From Wyeomyia smithii (Eukaryota; Arthropoda; Insecta; Diptera; Culicidae): a stretch of 64,000 nucleotides of DNA. Of this stretch, positions 35,015 through 47,526 are shown piece after piece; within the stretch, counting starts at the first letter, position 1; each line of letters starts with the position of its first letter. The DNA is taken from the NCBI RefSeq assembly GCF_029784165.1, contig NC_073696.1:1922001-1986000 (forward strand). The letters run 5' to 3'. Under the pieces are notes generated by a model. It was not told where the DNA came from. It was given only the letters and a program-made list of their open reading frames with translations, and did no database searches. The position numbers and the translations under genes are program-made.

Positions 35015-36352
35015 ATGGAAGAGGATACCTCAATCCCCGATCCCCCGACACCGAACCCTCCTGACTCTGTCCCTCCTGCTCCTTTCCCCGCTGTCCACTC
35101 TTCAGTTACCCCTCGTGCCAGGCTCTACCTTGACGAAACAGCAGGTTCACGTTTCGTTGTATATTTCCGGCCAAATGCAGGACCTAAGTCGAAATCCCTG
35201 AACATTATACAAATTTCGAAAGACCTGACGTCACGCTTCAAGGCCGTGACTGAAATAATCAAGGTTAGACCAAACAAGCTCCGTGTTGTGGTCAATGACC
35301 TGAAACAGGCCAACGATATAGCTTGTTTCGAGCTCTTTACTCGGGAGTATCGCGTATACATACCGGCCCGAGACGTGGAGATCGACGGCGTCGTGACCGA
35401 TCCGAGTCTGTCCGTCGAGTGCCTCTTGTAGGATGCTGTAGGCTGTTTTAAAAACAGCAGCCTTCCTGAGGTTAAAGTATTGGAAGTAAAACAATTGCGA
35501 TCTGTGTCGCTCGTCGGCGACAAAAAAGTTTACACTCCGTCAGACTCGTTTCGTGTCACGTTCGCCGGGTCTGCATTGCCGAGCCACGTCTTGATCCACC
35601 GGGTTCGTCTTTCTGTGCGCTTATTTGTACCCCGTTTAATGAACTGCACCAATTGCAAGCAGTTAGGTCACACAGCCGCCTACTGTTGCAATAAGGCACG
35701 GTGCGGTAAGTGTGGAGAGAACCATGCCGACGATTCCTGTAGTGCGAATGCTGAAAAATGTATGCAGCGCAAGGATAAATTAAAACGGTCTCTCAAAGAT
35801 CGTTCAAAGCGTTCTTACGCTGATATGCTCAAGAAGACCACAACCACTTTTACCATAACAGCGAACCCCTTTGATCTGTTGTCTTCAGATGAAACCGACT
35901 CTGACGAACCACTAGAGGGAACTTCTTTTGCCAATCTTGGGGAGTCTAGAAAGAGGAAAAATCTTTCCTCCCCTAAGCTTCCCAGAAAAGGTCCTAAGAT
36001 TTCCCAAAGTGGAAAGAACAGTACAACCAAAACTAAAGGTGCTACGGAAAAACCGAAGCAAACCCCTCCTGGGCTTGGCAATTTAAAGTCTCAGAAGGAG
36101 TTCCCAGCACTTCCAGGAACATCTAAAACCCCAGTTGCTCCTTTTGCCCATCCAGTTGACAAAACAAATGCTGGATTGGTGAATTTTTCTAGTATTGTGG
36201 ACTGGATTTTCGAAAATTTCAATATACCTGATCCAATTAAAAACTTTCTTACAGCGCTCCTCCCAACAGTCATTTTTGAAGCAGTTGACTGCCCAATGGC
36301 CCCTCCTTGCAGCGATCGTATCCTTCTATGGCTAATTCAACTGCTAATTTGA
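35015..36352 (+). pseudogene. LINE copy B ORF1 remnant
   Basis: Homologous to copy A ORF1 along its length. It carries an in-frame TAG at 35429-35431 (where copy A has Lys), and a small deletion that removes the third Cys/His knuckle: the reading goes from NAEKC straight to MQRKDK near 35755. Knuckles 1 and 2 (CTNCKQLGHTAAYC and CGKCGENHADDSC) remain. Confidence 0.85.
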
Positions 36353-39300
36353 AGGATTCTATCTCTGTTTTACAGTGGAATTGCAGAAGTATTTTACCAA
36401 AAATTGATTCATTCAAAGTTTTGATAAATAAAAACAAATGCGATGCATTTTCCCTTTGCGAAACTTGGCTTACTTCGAATACTGATCTTAACTTCCATGG
36501 TTTTAATATTATTCGCCTTGATCGAGACACCCCATATAGAGGAGTACTTTTAGGGATTAAAAAGTGCTATTCTTTCTATCGTATTAACCTCCCCTCGATT
36601 CCAGGCATCGAAGTTGTCGCATGTCAAATGACAATACAAGGTAAAGAGCTTTGTATTGCCTCAATATATATTCCTCCCAGAGCACAGGTTGGGCAACGGT
36701 TGCTCTTTGATTTAATAGAACTTCTTCCCTCGCCACGTTTGATTTTGGGAGACTTCAACTCTCATGGTGTGGCTTGGGGTTCCCCATACAATGATAACCG
36801 CTCCTCTTTAATCTATAATCTTTACGATGACTTCGACGTGACTATTTTGAACAACGGTGAAATGACACGTATCCCGAAACCTCCAGCTTCCTCCGGAGGA
36901 AGAATACGCGTTCCTTTCTGGCTTGATCATCGACGCTGCGACTCAAGCTCAGACGAAACCGATACCCGGGGTAACGATTAGACAGCGACCTCCCAACAAA
37001 TGGTGGGACAAAGAGTGCTCTGAACTGTACGCGCGAAGGTCCGCGGCGTATAAGGACTACCGGGAGTACGGCACTGTCAACCTACTTCGAAAGTACGAGG
37101 CACTGGGCAGGCAGATGAAGAGCTTAGTAAAGGCGAAAAAACGCGGGTACTGGCGGCGGTTCGTAAACGCGTTGTCGAGGGAAACAGCGATGAGCACTCT
37201 TTGGGATACCGCCAGACGCATGCGGAATCGTAACGTTTCGAATGAGTCCGAGGAGTATTCAGATCGCTGGATACTCGATTTCGCCAAAAAGGTCTGTCCG
37301 GACTCTGTCCCCGAACAGAAGACCTTTCGCGACGCGTTTTTAGTAGCTACGGAAGAGCCTCCATTTTCGATGTTGGAATTTTCAATGGCTCTCCTCTCGT
37401 GCAACAATAAAGCTCCAGGGTTGGATAGAATGAAATTCAACTTGTTGAAGAATCTACCCGACTCTGCAAAAAGACGCTTGTTGAACTTGTTCAACAAGCT
37501 CCTTGAGCTAAACATTGTTCCGCACGACTGGAGGGAGGTAAAAGTCATTGCTATTCAAAAACCCGGAAAACCCGCCTCTGATCACAATTCTTATAGGCCG
37601 ATTGCGATGCTCTCTTGCCTCCGGAAATTAATGGAGAAAATGATCCTCTTACGTTTAGACAGATGGGTCGAAACAAATGGTTTACTCCCAGATACTCAAT
37701 TTGGCTTTCGCCGGGGCAAAGGAACGAACGATTGCCTAGCGTTGCTTTCTACCGAAATTCAACTCGCCTTTGCTCGAAAAGAGCAAATGGCCTCTGCATT
37801 CTTGGACATTAAGGGGGCATTTGACTCTGTCTCTGTAAAAGTTTTAACCGAGAAACTTCATTCGCAGGGACTTTCACCAAATTTGAATAATTGTTTGCTC
37901 AATTTGTTGTCAGAAAAGCATATGTATTTCTCACATGGTGATTCGACAACTTCCCGAATTAGTTACATGGGTCTTCTCCAGGGCTCATGAAAAAGCCCTC
38001 TCTCAAATAATTTTCACGTCAATGACATCGATGAATGTCTTGCAAATTCATGCACGCTAAGGCAACTTGCAGACGATAGCGTTGTATCCATTACTGGTAG
38101 CGAGGCTAGCGATCTGCAAGGACCATTGCAAGATACCTTAGACAATTTGTCTGAATGGGCTCTTAAGCTGGGTATCGAATTCTCTCCGGAGAAAACTGAG
38201 CTGGTCGTTTTTTCTAGGAAGCATAACCCAGCTCAGCTGCAGCTCCTACTAACGGGTAAAACGATCTCTCAGGTTTTAGTCGCTAAATATCTCGGGGTCT
38301 GGTTCGACTCTAAATGCACCTGGGCTTGTCATATTAGGTATCTGACACAAAAATGTCAACAGAGGATTTATTTTCTTCGTACGATTACCGGAACTTGGTG
38401 GGGTGCTCACCCAGGAGACCTTCTAAGGTTATACCAAACAACGATATTGTCAGTTCTTGAGTACGGCTGTTTCTGCTTTCGCTCCGCCGCGAACACGCAC
38501 ATTATAAAATTAGAGAGAATACAATATCGTTGTTTGCGTTTTGCCTTAGGTTGCATGCAGTCGACCCATACGATGAGTCTTGAAGTGCTAGCGGGTATTC
38601 TTCCGTTGAAACATCGTTTTTGGAATCTCTCTTACCGGTTGCTAATTCGATGCACAGTTATGAACCCATTAGTAATTGAAAATTTCGAGAGGTTGGTCGA
38701 CCTTCAATCTCAATCCAGATTTATGACTTTTTATTTTGACTATATGGCTCAAGATATTAATCCTTCTTCATACGATTCCTCCAATGTCACACTTTTTGAT
38801 ACTTCTAATAATGCTATATTCTTCGACACCACCATGAAAGAAGATATCATTGGTATCCCGGATCAATTGCGACCGCAAGAGATCCCTAAGATTTTTTCCA
38901 ATAAGTTCAAACATGTTAGTTGTGATAAAATGTTTTACACTGACGGATCTAATCTAGATGAGTCCACTGGCTTCGGTGTTTTTCACGAAAGTTTTATCGC
39001 CTCCTACAAACTCGATGCTCCTGCTTCCGTGTACGTCGCAGAACTTGCTGCTATTCAGTACTCTCTTGGGATCATCGAAACCCTACCCATAGACCACTAC
39101 TTCATCTTCACAGACAGTCTCAGTGCCATTGAGACTCTGCGATCGATGAAGACTGTGAAGCACACCCCGTATTTCCTGGGGAAAATACGGCGGTTTTTAA
39201 GTGCTTTAACAGATAAGAAATACCGGGTTATCTTAGCGTGGGTCCCTTCTCATTGTTCCATTCCGGGTAACGAAAAGGCTGACTCTTTAGCTAAGGTGGG

Positions 39301-39781
39301 TGCTATTGATGGCGATATTTATGTAAGACCAATTGCTTATGATGAATTTTATAGCATTTTGCGTCAGAGAACACTCAACAGTTGGCAATTATCATGGAAC
39401 TCAGATGAACTGGGACGGTGGCTACATTCCATTTTTCCTAAGGTATCGACTAAAGCATGGTTCAAGGGGTTGGATGTAGGTCGGGATTTCATTTGCGTGA
39501 TGTCCAGACTTATGTCCAATCACTACACGTTAAACACGTATCTCTTTCGTATAGGGCTTGTAGACAGTAATCACTGCGTTTGTGACGATGGCTACCATGA
39601 CATCGAGCATGTTGTTTGGTCGTGTACCGAATACTGTGGTGTTAGGTCCGAGCTCATTGATTCCCTTCGGGCCCGAGGAAAACAACCGAACGTACCCGTT
39701 AGAGACATTCTGGGAAGCGGTGATCTCCAGTACATGACACAGCTGTACGTGTTCATTAAACACGCTGGTATTAAAATATGA
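36307..39781 (+). pseudogene. LINE copy B ORF2 remnant
   Basis: Endonuclease start is present (QWNCRS, LCETWL, GDFNSHG), but a deletion near 36890 removes about 90 codons relative to copy A, including the catalytic SDH block, and shifts the frame. RT follows (FLDIKGAFDSV near 37805) but has TGA at 37988-37990 where copy A has the Cys of QGSCLSP. The frame then continues with LADDSV, RNase H (YTDGS, AELAAIQ, FTDSLSA, WVPSHCSIPGNEKAD) and the C-terminal CVCDDGYHDIEHVVWSC finger to 39781. It cannot be autonomous. Confidence 0.88.
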
Positions 39782-40149
39782 AACTCTTCTATCTATTTGT
39801 TAGATTACCATTCCCGCTACACGCTGAAAGAAGATGATACACTAAACTGGAGACACTCAAACGAAGACTCGGTATCTTTATGTTCACGCAGACACCTCAG
39901 TCCACACTGCTCAAATAGAACATCACTGGTTAGCCATGTACAAATACATAAATCGTATAACTCAATATAGTTAAAATCAAAATTGTAATTCCCCTCCTCT
40001 CACCTTGAATCCCCACTAGCTCGTAGTCGGCAGCGAGATATAAAAAATGTGCCTCCCTCTTTTCCCTGCTAATTTAGAATAAAAAAAAATGTACTTGGCT
40101 CAGTTAAACATGAACTGTATCGTGCCGTGTCAAATAAACTATTTTAAAA

Positions 40150-41321
40150 CTATTAAAGAGTAAAAAAAGGACCGTTTATAATAATTGCATTTAGTTTGTA
40201 GTTGTAAGGGTAGGATTATTTTTTATTATTATCTAATTATAATTATTTTATAATTATTATTAGTGTTGATGTCAACACCTAAAAGGTAATATACATATTA
40301 AATTATTTTATTTTTTTTCTGTACTTTAACCTTTTCTAATTATTATATTACTATACGAGATTTGATGATATTCTAAAAATTTTCATTTATCCATAACTTC
40401 CACCTCCATCATTCTGGTTCAACCTCAGCCCCTGAATACAATATACTCTTGAGAGCATATCTGCCGCTCATGGCAAGTCCGTCCCAATTGCATTTTTGTC
40501 AATTTTGGGTTTATTTATGGAATCAATTCCTTTTTAAATTTACTTTCGATAAAACAAATATTTTTGAATACTTCGTTCTGAGGAACTATGAAAAAAATAG
40601 CAAGTCGGTTTGTCCCATAGCAAAAGTGATCGCAAGTCGGACCCATTGAAAAAATCTTCACAATTTAACCCCACAGCCAATAATGATTATGAAAAATGTG
40701 ATATTTACCACAACTTATGGTCTTCAGGTTTAGAATTGGATGTACCAAGTGATATTCGATAGGAGGTTTGATTGAATTTTACGCGTTCTACATCGTGTAC
40801 TAATTTTGTTTTTAAATTTTAATTTAATGTATCATACAAATCGAAGCATGGGTTCCTTAAGAATGTAACTCGAGATGCCTGTTTACGATTATTTGCTCAC
40901 GTGGTTCATACATGTTTTAATACCGAGTCATGCATGAGATAAACATTCTTCTCCGCGCTATCAACTGCCAGGTGTAAATCACTTACGATGTGCCCAAGGC
41001 CTTTTTTATCACCATGCCTTGATAACGTGTTGTTTATAATGTGATTCACCAAGTATTTTTGCGCCACTCACTTTCGATTATGACCGAGCAGACCAAAAAC
41101 AAACCGCTCCCACTTCCCCGTACACGTGTTGGTTGACCCACCATTGAGTGATTTTTTACTCCGGGAACTGGTACTACAATAGTGCGCTTGTTGTGATGCG
41201 TCGTACTATCAAAACACACAGAGAGAAGAGAAAAAAATGCTCTGTCATCGTTGCCTTTCAGCTTCTGCTACTATTCCGCTGCGTTGTAGATGAATCTTGC
41301 GTTTACCAATCGCACCGTCAC
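40150..41321 (+). repeat. Inverted duplication, left arm (upstream of P450-5)
   Basis: This 1.17-kb stretch matches 52730-53540 on the opposite strand at very high identity (few differences by eye). The left arm has about 340 bp (roughly 40460-40800) missing from the right arm. The inner match ends exactly at CGCACCGTCAC (41311-41321); the outer match ends at the 3' tail of LINE copy B. The arm ends about 40 bp before the predicted P450-5 TATA-like box, so it holds the distal upstream region of that gene. No TIR or coding content was seen. Confidence 0.9.
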
Positions 41322-41359
41322 CGAGATAACGGAGATTTCGTGTGCTGTAGTGGTGGCAG

Positions 41360-41395
41360 TTAAAACCAGCACCGGCACCCACCGGAGCAGTCAGT
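41360..41395 (+). promoter_or_regulatory. Core promoter of P450-5
   Basis: TTAAAA at 41360-41365 and TCAGT at 41391-41395 (A at 41393) are 33 bp apart. The leader would be about 125 nt, longer than in the other P450s here. Confidence 0.5.
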
Positions 41396-41517
41396 CACAC
41401 AGTCGAAGTTGGATTGTACGCAGCTCAATACAACAACACAAAAACGCAATAACAAACCAGCCGTGAGGCACCTAATTTTTCACTTCCGGTCAATTAAACG
41501 TTCGACACTCGGCAGCG

Positions 41518-43083
41518 ATGGAAGTTTTGGACGGTATCATCACTGTGTTGATGATATGCCTCGCCATCTATTTCTACCTGCATAAAAAACACTCGTACTG
41601 GGCCGATCGGAAGGTACCCCACTTGAAGCCGGAATTTTTCTACGGTAATAACCGTACTGTGACTCGAACAGAAGCGTTTGCCCAGCTGTTTCAACGTTTC
41701 TACCACGAGCTGAAAGGTTCAGGACCAGTTGGTGGGGTTTATCTCTTCACCAAACCCGTTGCCATTGCGACCGATTTGGAGTTGTTAAAGTGTATTTTCG
41801 TGAAGGACTTCCAGTATTTCCATGATCGCGGATCGTACTACAATGAGAAAGATGATCCACTTTCGGCCCACATGTTCAATTTGGGCGGCAGCAAGTGGAA
41901 GGCTCTTCGAAATAAATTATCGCCGACGTTTACTTCGGGAAAGATGAAGATGATGTTCCCGACGATTGTGGCAGCTGGTAAGCAGTTTAATGATTTTATG
42001 GAAGAAAACGTGAGGAAAGAAAGTGAGTTGGAATTGAAGGATCTGCTGGCGCGATTTACGACAGATGTTATAGGAATGTGTGCCTTCGGTATTGAGTGCA
42101 ATTCGATGAAGGATCCCAATGCACAGTTCCGTGTAATGGGACGAAAACTGTTCCAACCAAGAGGAAAAGTTAAAGGATTCCTTATGACTGCTACACCCAA
42201 TTTGGCGCGGAAGTTAGGAGTGAAGACTACACCCCCGGAAGTTTCTGACTTTTTCCTAAATGCTGTTCGAGAAACAATCGATTATCGCTTGAAGAATAAT
42301 ATTAAAAGAAAAGACTTTATGGACTTACTAATCGAGATGCGATCGCCAGATGAACTGAAAAGTGATGACGGCTTACTTTCGTTTAACGAAATTGCTGCTC
42401 AGGCTTTCGTGTTTTATATTGCCGGGTTCGAAACCAGTTCGACGCTGCTGACTTGGACGCTTTATGAGCTCGCACTGAATCAGGATATCCAGGAGAATGG
42501 ACGCCGTCATGTGCAGGAGATTCTCCAGAAACATGGTGAACAAATGACCTACGAGTCCGTGATGGACATGAAATATCTTGACCAAATTCTGAATGGTAAG
42601 TGGTAACCCAAATAATGGATAAGAGACGTTGTTATCGTTTGACGTTTGACGTTTTTATTTATTACAGAGGCCCTCCGAAAGTATCCTCCTGTTCCCGTGC
42701 ATTTCCGTGAAACGGCAAAGGATTACCAAGTACCGAACACGAAGATCACCATCGAAGCAGGGACACAGATCTTTATTCCGGTCTTCGGGATTCATCGTGA
42801 TCCGGAAATCTTCCCCGATCCTGAGCGCTTCGATCCGGAACGTTTTAGCCCGGAGGAGGAGCAGAAACGCCACCCGTACGCGTGGACTCCCTTCGGCGAA
42901 GGTCCCCGTATCTGCGTGGGTCTAAGGTTTGGTATGATGCAAGCCCGTATCGGGTTAGCTTATTTGTTGAAAAATTTCCGATTTACGTTTGGCAAGAAGT
43001 CCAGCGTTCCGTTGGAACTCGATGTGAGAAGTTTTGTTCTGGCCCCGAAAGGAGGCTTGTGGCTGAAAGTAGAGAAGATTTGA
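41518..43083 (+). CDS. Cytochrome P450, CYP6 family (P450-5)
   Basis: ER-anchored CYP6-type monooxygenase of 497 residues. Exon 1 41518-42595, phase-1 GT-AG intron 42596-42667, exon 2 42668-43083. Seen: N-terminal hydrophobic anchor, FTSGKMKMMFP, I-helix AGFETSS, EALRKYPP with Glu360 at the splice junction, PERF, and the haem loop FGEGPRICVGLRFG with Cys442. Intact. Closest to P450-4. An RTE fragment lies under 300 bp downstream. The gene sits between the two arms of an inverted duplication, so its orientation could flip by recombination between arms; this is inference only. Confidence 0.95.
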
Positions 43084-43364
43084 AATTGTTATTCGTTCGC
43101 TTCGCCGTTAGTTGGCCACCAATTTGAACTGCGAACAATTGGTGAAGATTTTGAGTTAAAAAAAATAGAGCCTTAAAGTTTTAATTCAACATTTTTAACA
43201 ATTGTGAAATTTAACCTAATTCAGATATCGAACTGAGAGCTAGAATTCAAGCAAATAATTTATAAGTCAAAGTATAAAATATGATAAAATAGACGAATTT
43301 TTTTTTATACTTACACTTCCACACATCTTTTCGAATTTCCAAAGTATTTTTTTCACTCGAACTA

Positions 43365-44338
43365 AGAATTCGAAGAGGGTTACGGCAAGGTGATGGATTA
43401 TCGTGCTTGCTATTCAACATCGTTTTGGAAGCTGTGACACGTAGGGCTGGTATCGACACGAGAGTGGCACGATATTTAGAAGGTCTGTTCAGCTCTTTGG
43501 CTTTGCCGATGACATTGATATTGTAGCACGAACCCTTGGGAAGATGACATAGACGTACATCAGACTGAAGGCTGAAGCCGGACGAATTGGACTGGCCATA
43601 AACGCTTCGAAGACCAAGTACATGAGAGGAAGAGGTTTCAGAGAAAACAGTATCCACCTCCCGACACGAATTAATATTAGCGATGATGAAATCGAAGTGG
43701 TAGAAGAGTTCGTGTACCTGGCCTCACTGGTGACTGCTGACAATGACACCAGCAGAGAAATTCGTCGATGCCTTATGGCAGGAAATCGTGTCTACTTTGG
43801 ACTCCGGAGGACGCTCTGCTCGAAAAAAATTCACCGCCGCACGAAGTTTACCATCTACAAAACACTGATTAGACCGGCACTCCTCTACAGCCACGAAACC
43901 TGGACCATGCTCGTGGAGGACCAATGCGCCCTTGAGGTTTTCGCACGGAAGTTACTGCGTACCATCTGTGGTGGAGTGCAGATGAAAGATAGCTCATGGC
44001 GGAGGCGGATGAACCACGAGTTGCATCAACTGTTGGGAGAACCACTCATCGTTCATATGGCGACAATCGGAAGACTACGGTGGACTGGATATGTCGTTAT
44101 GATGTCGGACGACAACCCGATGAAAATGGTTCTTGATAACGACCCGACTGGAACGAGGCGACAGGGCGCACAGCGAGCAAGGTGGTTCGTTCAAGTGGAA
44201 AACGACCTGGGGGTCCACCACAGATGACACGGCTGGCGAGCTGCAGCCATGGACCGAATTGAATGGAGACGACTCCTTCGAACAGCAAGGAACACTTCGG
44301 CCTGGAGCTGACTGGTAAGTAAGGTAAGTAAGGAATAC
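43365..44338 (+). pseudogene. 5'-truncated RTE LINE fragment
   Basis: Starts inside the RT with GLRQGDGLSCLLFN (about 43378), then FADDIDIVART near 43503, and ends with RRMNHELHQLLGEP...RRQGAQRARW, matching the C-terminal half of the RTE at 22.6-26 kb. Frames shift near 43470 and 43545. It closes with a GGTAAGTAAGG tail. Confidence 0.85.
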
Positions 44339-44779
44339 TGACAGAGTTGATTTCTGTTTTACTATTACAAACGGTGCTCTCCTTCTGAACGGAAAAATAC
44401 TTTTAGAGATAGTTAGTGATTACTTATTTCAGTTGGAAGCAGCCCCAATTTTTATATTGAAGCAGCAAGTTTTCTTTTATCGCTCATTTGGCATGGTTAT
44501 AAAATCAAAACAAAGAGACATAACGAAATGAAGGGACTATTTGAGTTTCAACATAGGAACAAAATGTGTAAAATATCTTACTCAGAGAACCTGTACAACT
44601 ATAGATATACTAGCTGACCCGGCAAACTTCGTCCCGCCTATTTTAGTGTTTAATTTAATAATTTTAAACATTTCAAATTCATTGATTCCTTGCGATTGGA
44701 TTATATCGTTTAAAAATGATTGGTTTTATCGGAATGACAACATCCTCGACTTTTGGCTTTTGTTCATGACCTCTATTCC

Positions 44780-46995
44780 GGATATTGATTGGGTGCATTT
44801 CAGTTATTTTCGTTGTTTTCCAGAAACTGAAAGTGGTCATCTTCTAATTCAAAATGGTGTCCAGGGTCAATGCTTCTCTACATCATTTCCATATGTAGTA
44901 GTATTCGGTTATTTTCGGCTGTTTCCCAGAAGTTGCCATTTTTCACTTCAAACTGTTGTCTAAAGTCAATTTATAGCTCCTTGCCTCATTCTGGATCCGG
45001 TGATACTCATATTGGGTGGTATTTGGTCCTTTGGGCTATTTTTCAGGAACCGTAAGTCGCCATCTTGGATTTCAAAATGGCATTAAGAGAAAATTTTTGG
45101 CCTCTGCGCGTCAATCTGGTTGAAGGAACACTCATATTGGGTGGTATTTGGTCATTTTCGGCTGTTTTCCAGACACCGGAAGTCGCCTTCTTACAATTCA
45201 AAATGTTGTCTGAGGTTGATAGGTCGATTTGTGGCTTCAGTGCATCATAACAATCCCGGAAATTCCCATATTTGGTGGTATTTGGTCATTTTCGGCTGTT
45301 TTTTAGAAACCGGAAGTCGCCATCTTGGATTTCAAAATGGCATTAAGAGACAATTTTTGGCCTCTGAGCGTCAATCTGGTTGAAGAAACACTCATATTGT
45401 GTGGTATTTGGTCATTTTCGGCTGTTTTCCAGACACCGGAAGTCGCCATCTTACAATTCGAAATGTTGTCTGAGGTCTATTTGTGGCTTCAGTGCATCAT
45501 AACAACCCCGGAAGGAAATACCCGTATTGGTTGGTATTTGGTCATTTGCCGCTATTCTTCAGAAACCGGAAGTCGCCATCTTGGATTTCAAAATGGCATT
45601 AAAAGACAATTTTTGGCCTCTGAGCGTCAATCTGGTTGAAGAAACATTAATATTGTGTGGTATTCGGTCATTTTCGGCTGTTTTCCAGACACCGGAAGTC
45701 GCCTTCTTACAATTCAAAATGTTGTCTGAGGTTGATAGGTCGATTTGTGGCTTCAGTGCATCATAACAATCCCGGAAATTCCCATATTTGGTGGTATTTG
45801 GTCATTTTCGGCTGTTTTTCAGAAACCGGAAGTCGCCATCTTGGATTTCAAAACGGCATTTGTAAACAATTTCTGGCCTCTGAGCGTCAATCTGTTTAAG
45901 GAACACTCATATTGTGTTGTATTTGGTCATTTTCGGCTGTTTTTCAGAAACCGGAAGTCGCCATCTTGGATTTCAAAATGGCATTAGGAGACAATTTTCG
46001 GCCTCTGAGCGTCAATCTGGTTGAAGAAACACTCATATTGGGTGGTATTTGGTCATTTTCGGCTGTTTTCCAGACACCGGAAGTTGCCATCTTACAATTC
46101 AAAATATTGTTTGAGGTCAATTTGTGGCTTCAGTGCATCATAACAATCCCGGAAATACCCATATTGGGTGGTATTTGGTCATTTGCCGCGATTTTTCAGA
46201 AACCGGAAGTCGCTATCTTGGATTTCAAAATGGCATTAAGAGACATTTTTTGGCCTCTGAGCGTCAATCTGGTTGAAGAAACACTCATATTGTGTGGTAT
46301 TTGGGCATTTTCGGCTGTTTTACAGACACCGGAAGTCACCATCTTACAATTCGAAATGTTGTCTGAGGTCGATTTGTGGCTTCAGTGCATCATAACAACC
46401 CCGGAAATACTCGTATTGGGTGGTATTTTGTCATTCGCCGCTATTTTTCAGAAACCGGAAGTTGCCATCTTGGATTTCAAAATGGTATTAGGAGACAATT
46501 TCTGGCCTCTGAGCGTCAATCTGTTTAAGGAACACTCATATTGGGTGGTATTTGGGCATTTTCGGCTGTTTTCCAGACACCGGAAGTCGCCATCTTACAA
46601 TTCAAAATGTAGTCTGAGGTCGATTTGTGGCTTCAGTGCATCATAACAACCCAGGAAATACCCATATTGGGTGGTATTTGGTCATTTGCCGCTATTTTCA
46701 GAAACCGGAAGTCGCCATCTTGGATTTCAAAATGGCATTAGGAGACAATTTCTGGCCTATGAGCGTCATTCTGGTTGAAGAAACACTCATATTGTGTGGT
46801 ATTTGGTCATTTTCGGCTGTTTTCCAAAGACCGGAAGTCGCCATCTTACAACTCGAAATGTTGTCTGAGGTCGATTTGTGGCTTTAGTGCATCATAACAA
46901 TTCCAGAAATACTTATGTTGGGTGGTATTTGGTCATTTGCCGCTATTTTTCAGAAACGGGAAGTCACCATCTTGGATTTCGAAATGGTATTTGGA
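44780..46995 (+). repeat. Tandem repeat, period about 250 bp (two half-units)
   Basis: Units built from GGTGGTATTTGGTCATTTTC, GGAAGTCGCCATCTT and GGCCTCTGAGCGTCAATCTG recur about every 250-260 bp (GACACCGGAAG near 45172, 45432, 45688, 46073, 46327, 46577). Each unit has two related halves of about 125 bp: one with TCTTGGATTTCAAAATGG, one with TCTTACAATTCAAAATG. Several units keep one reading frame open (45912-46646), which is a by-product of the repeat period. Confidence 0.9.
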
Positions 46996-47526
46996 GACAT
47001 GCGAGATGAAGGAAGGGTGTCGGAACATTATGGACATGTTTGTTACACCCAAAAACATTCACCTGCCAAATTTGTTTGTATTCGCTTGATTGGTTCTCGA
47101 GCTGTGCGCAATTTGAGTTTCATTTGTATGGGACCCCTCCTTTATAGAAAAGAGAGGGGTGTCAAACCATTATGGATATATTTGTTACTTCTAGAAACAA
47201 TCACCTGCCAAATTTGGTTCCATTTAGTTGGTTAGTTCTCGAGATAAGCAGAAATTTGTGTTTCATTTGTTATTTGTATTTGTTTTTATTTAATTATATC
47301 ATCTGACCTTTTTGATCTTAATGAAATTTAGGGGAGGGTGGGGAAAAGCCCATTTGGGAAATTCCTTGCGAAACACCCAAATACGCGTAAAAACCCCACC
47401 ATCTTTTGATCGAGTATTACATGCTTTAAATTAAGTCTAACAACAATACAACATACTATTATTACAGATGACACATGAAACTACTTAACTTAGCTCTGAC
47501 AGAAAATCGAACCTAATCCTAACAAA

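Larger units (their letters stand above)
34625..40149 (+). mobile_element. I-group non-LTR retrotransposon, copy B (dead)
   Basis: Second, longer-decayed member of the family of copy A, in the opposite orientation. It starts ATTCCGAGTCGAAC near 34626, has ORF1 and ORF2 remnants and ends in a 3' UTR with GCTCGTAGTCGGCAGCGAG (40019-40037) and GTGTCAAATAAACTATTTT. Its 3' end touches the outer edge of the inverted duplication at 40150. It differs from copy A at many sites, so it is a distinct subfamily, not a duplicate. Confidence 0.88.

Noticed and set aside
45912..46646. 244-codon open frame as a gene
   Set aside because: Internal protein repeats follow exactly the 250-bp DNA tandem repeat, and the same DNA is open in neighbouring units by the repeat period alone. 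Kept only as a repeat with a note.
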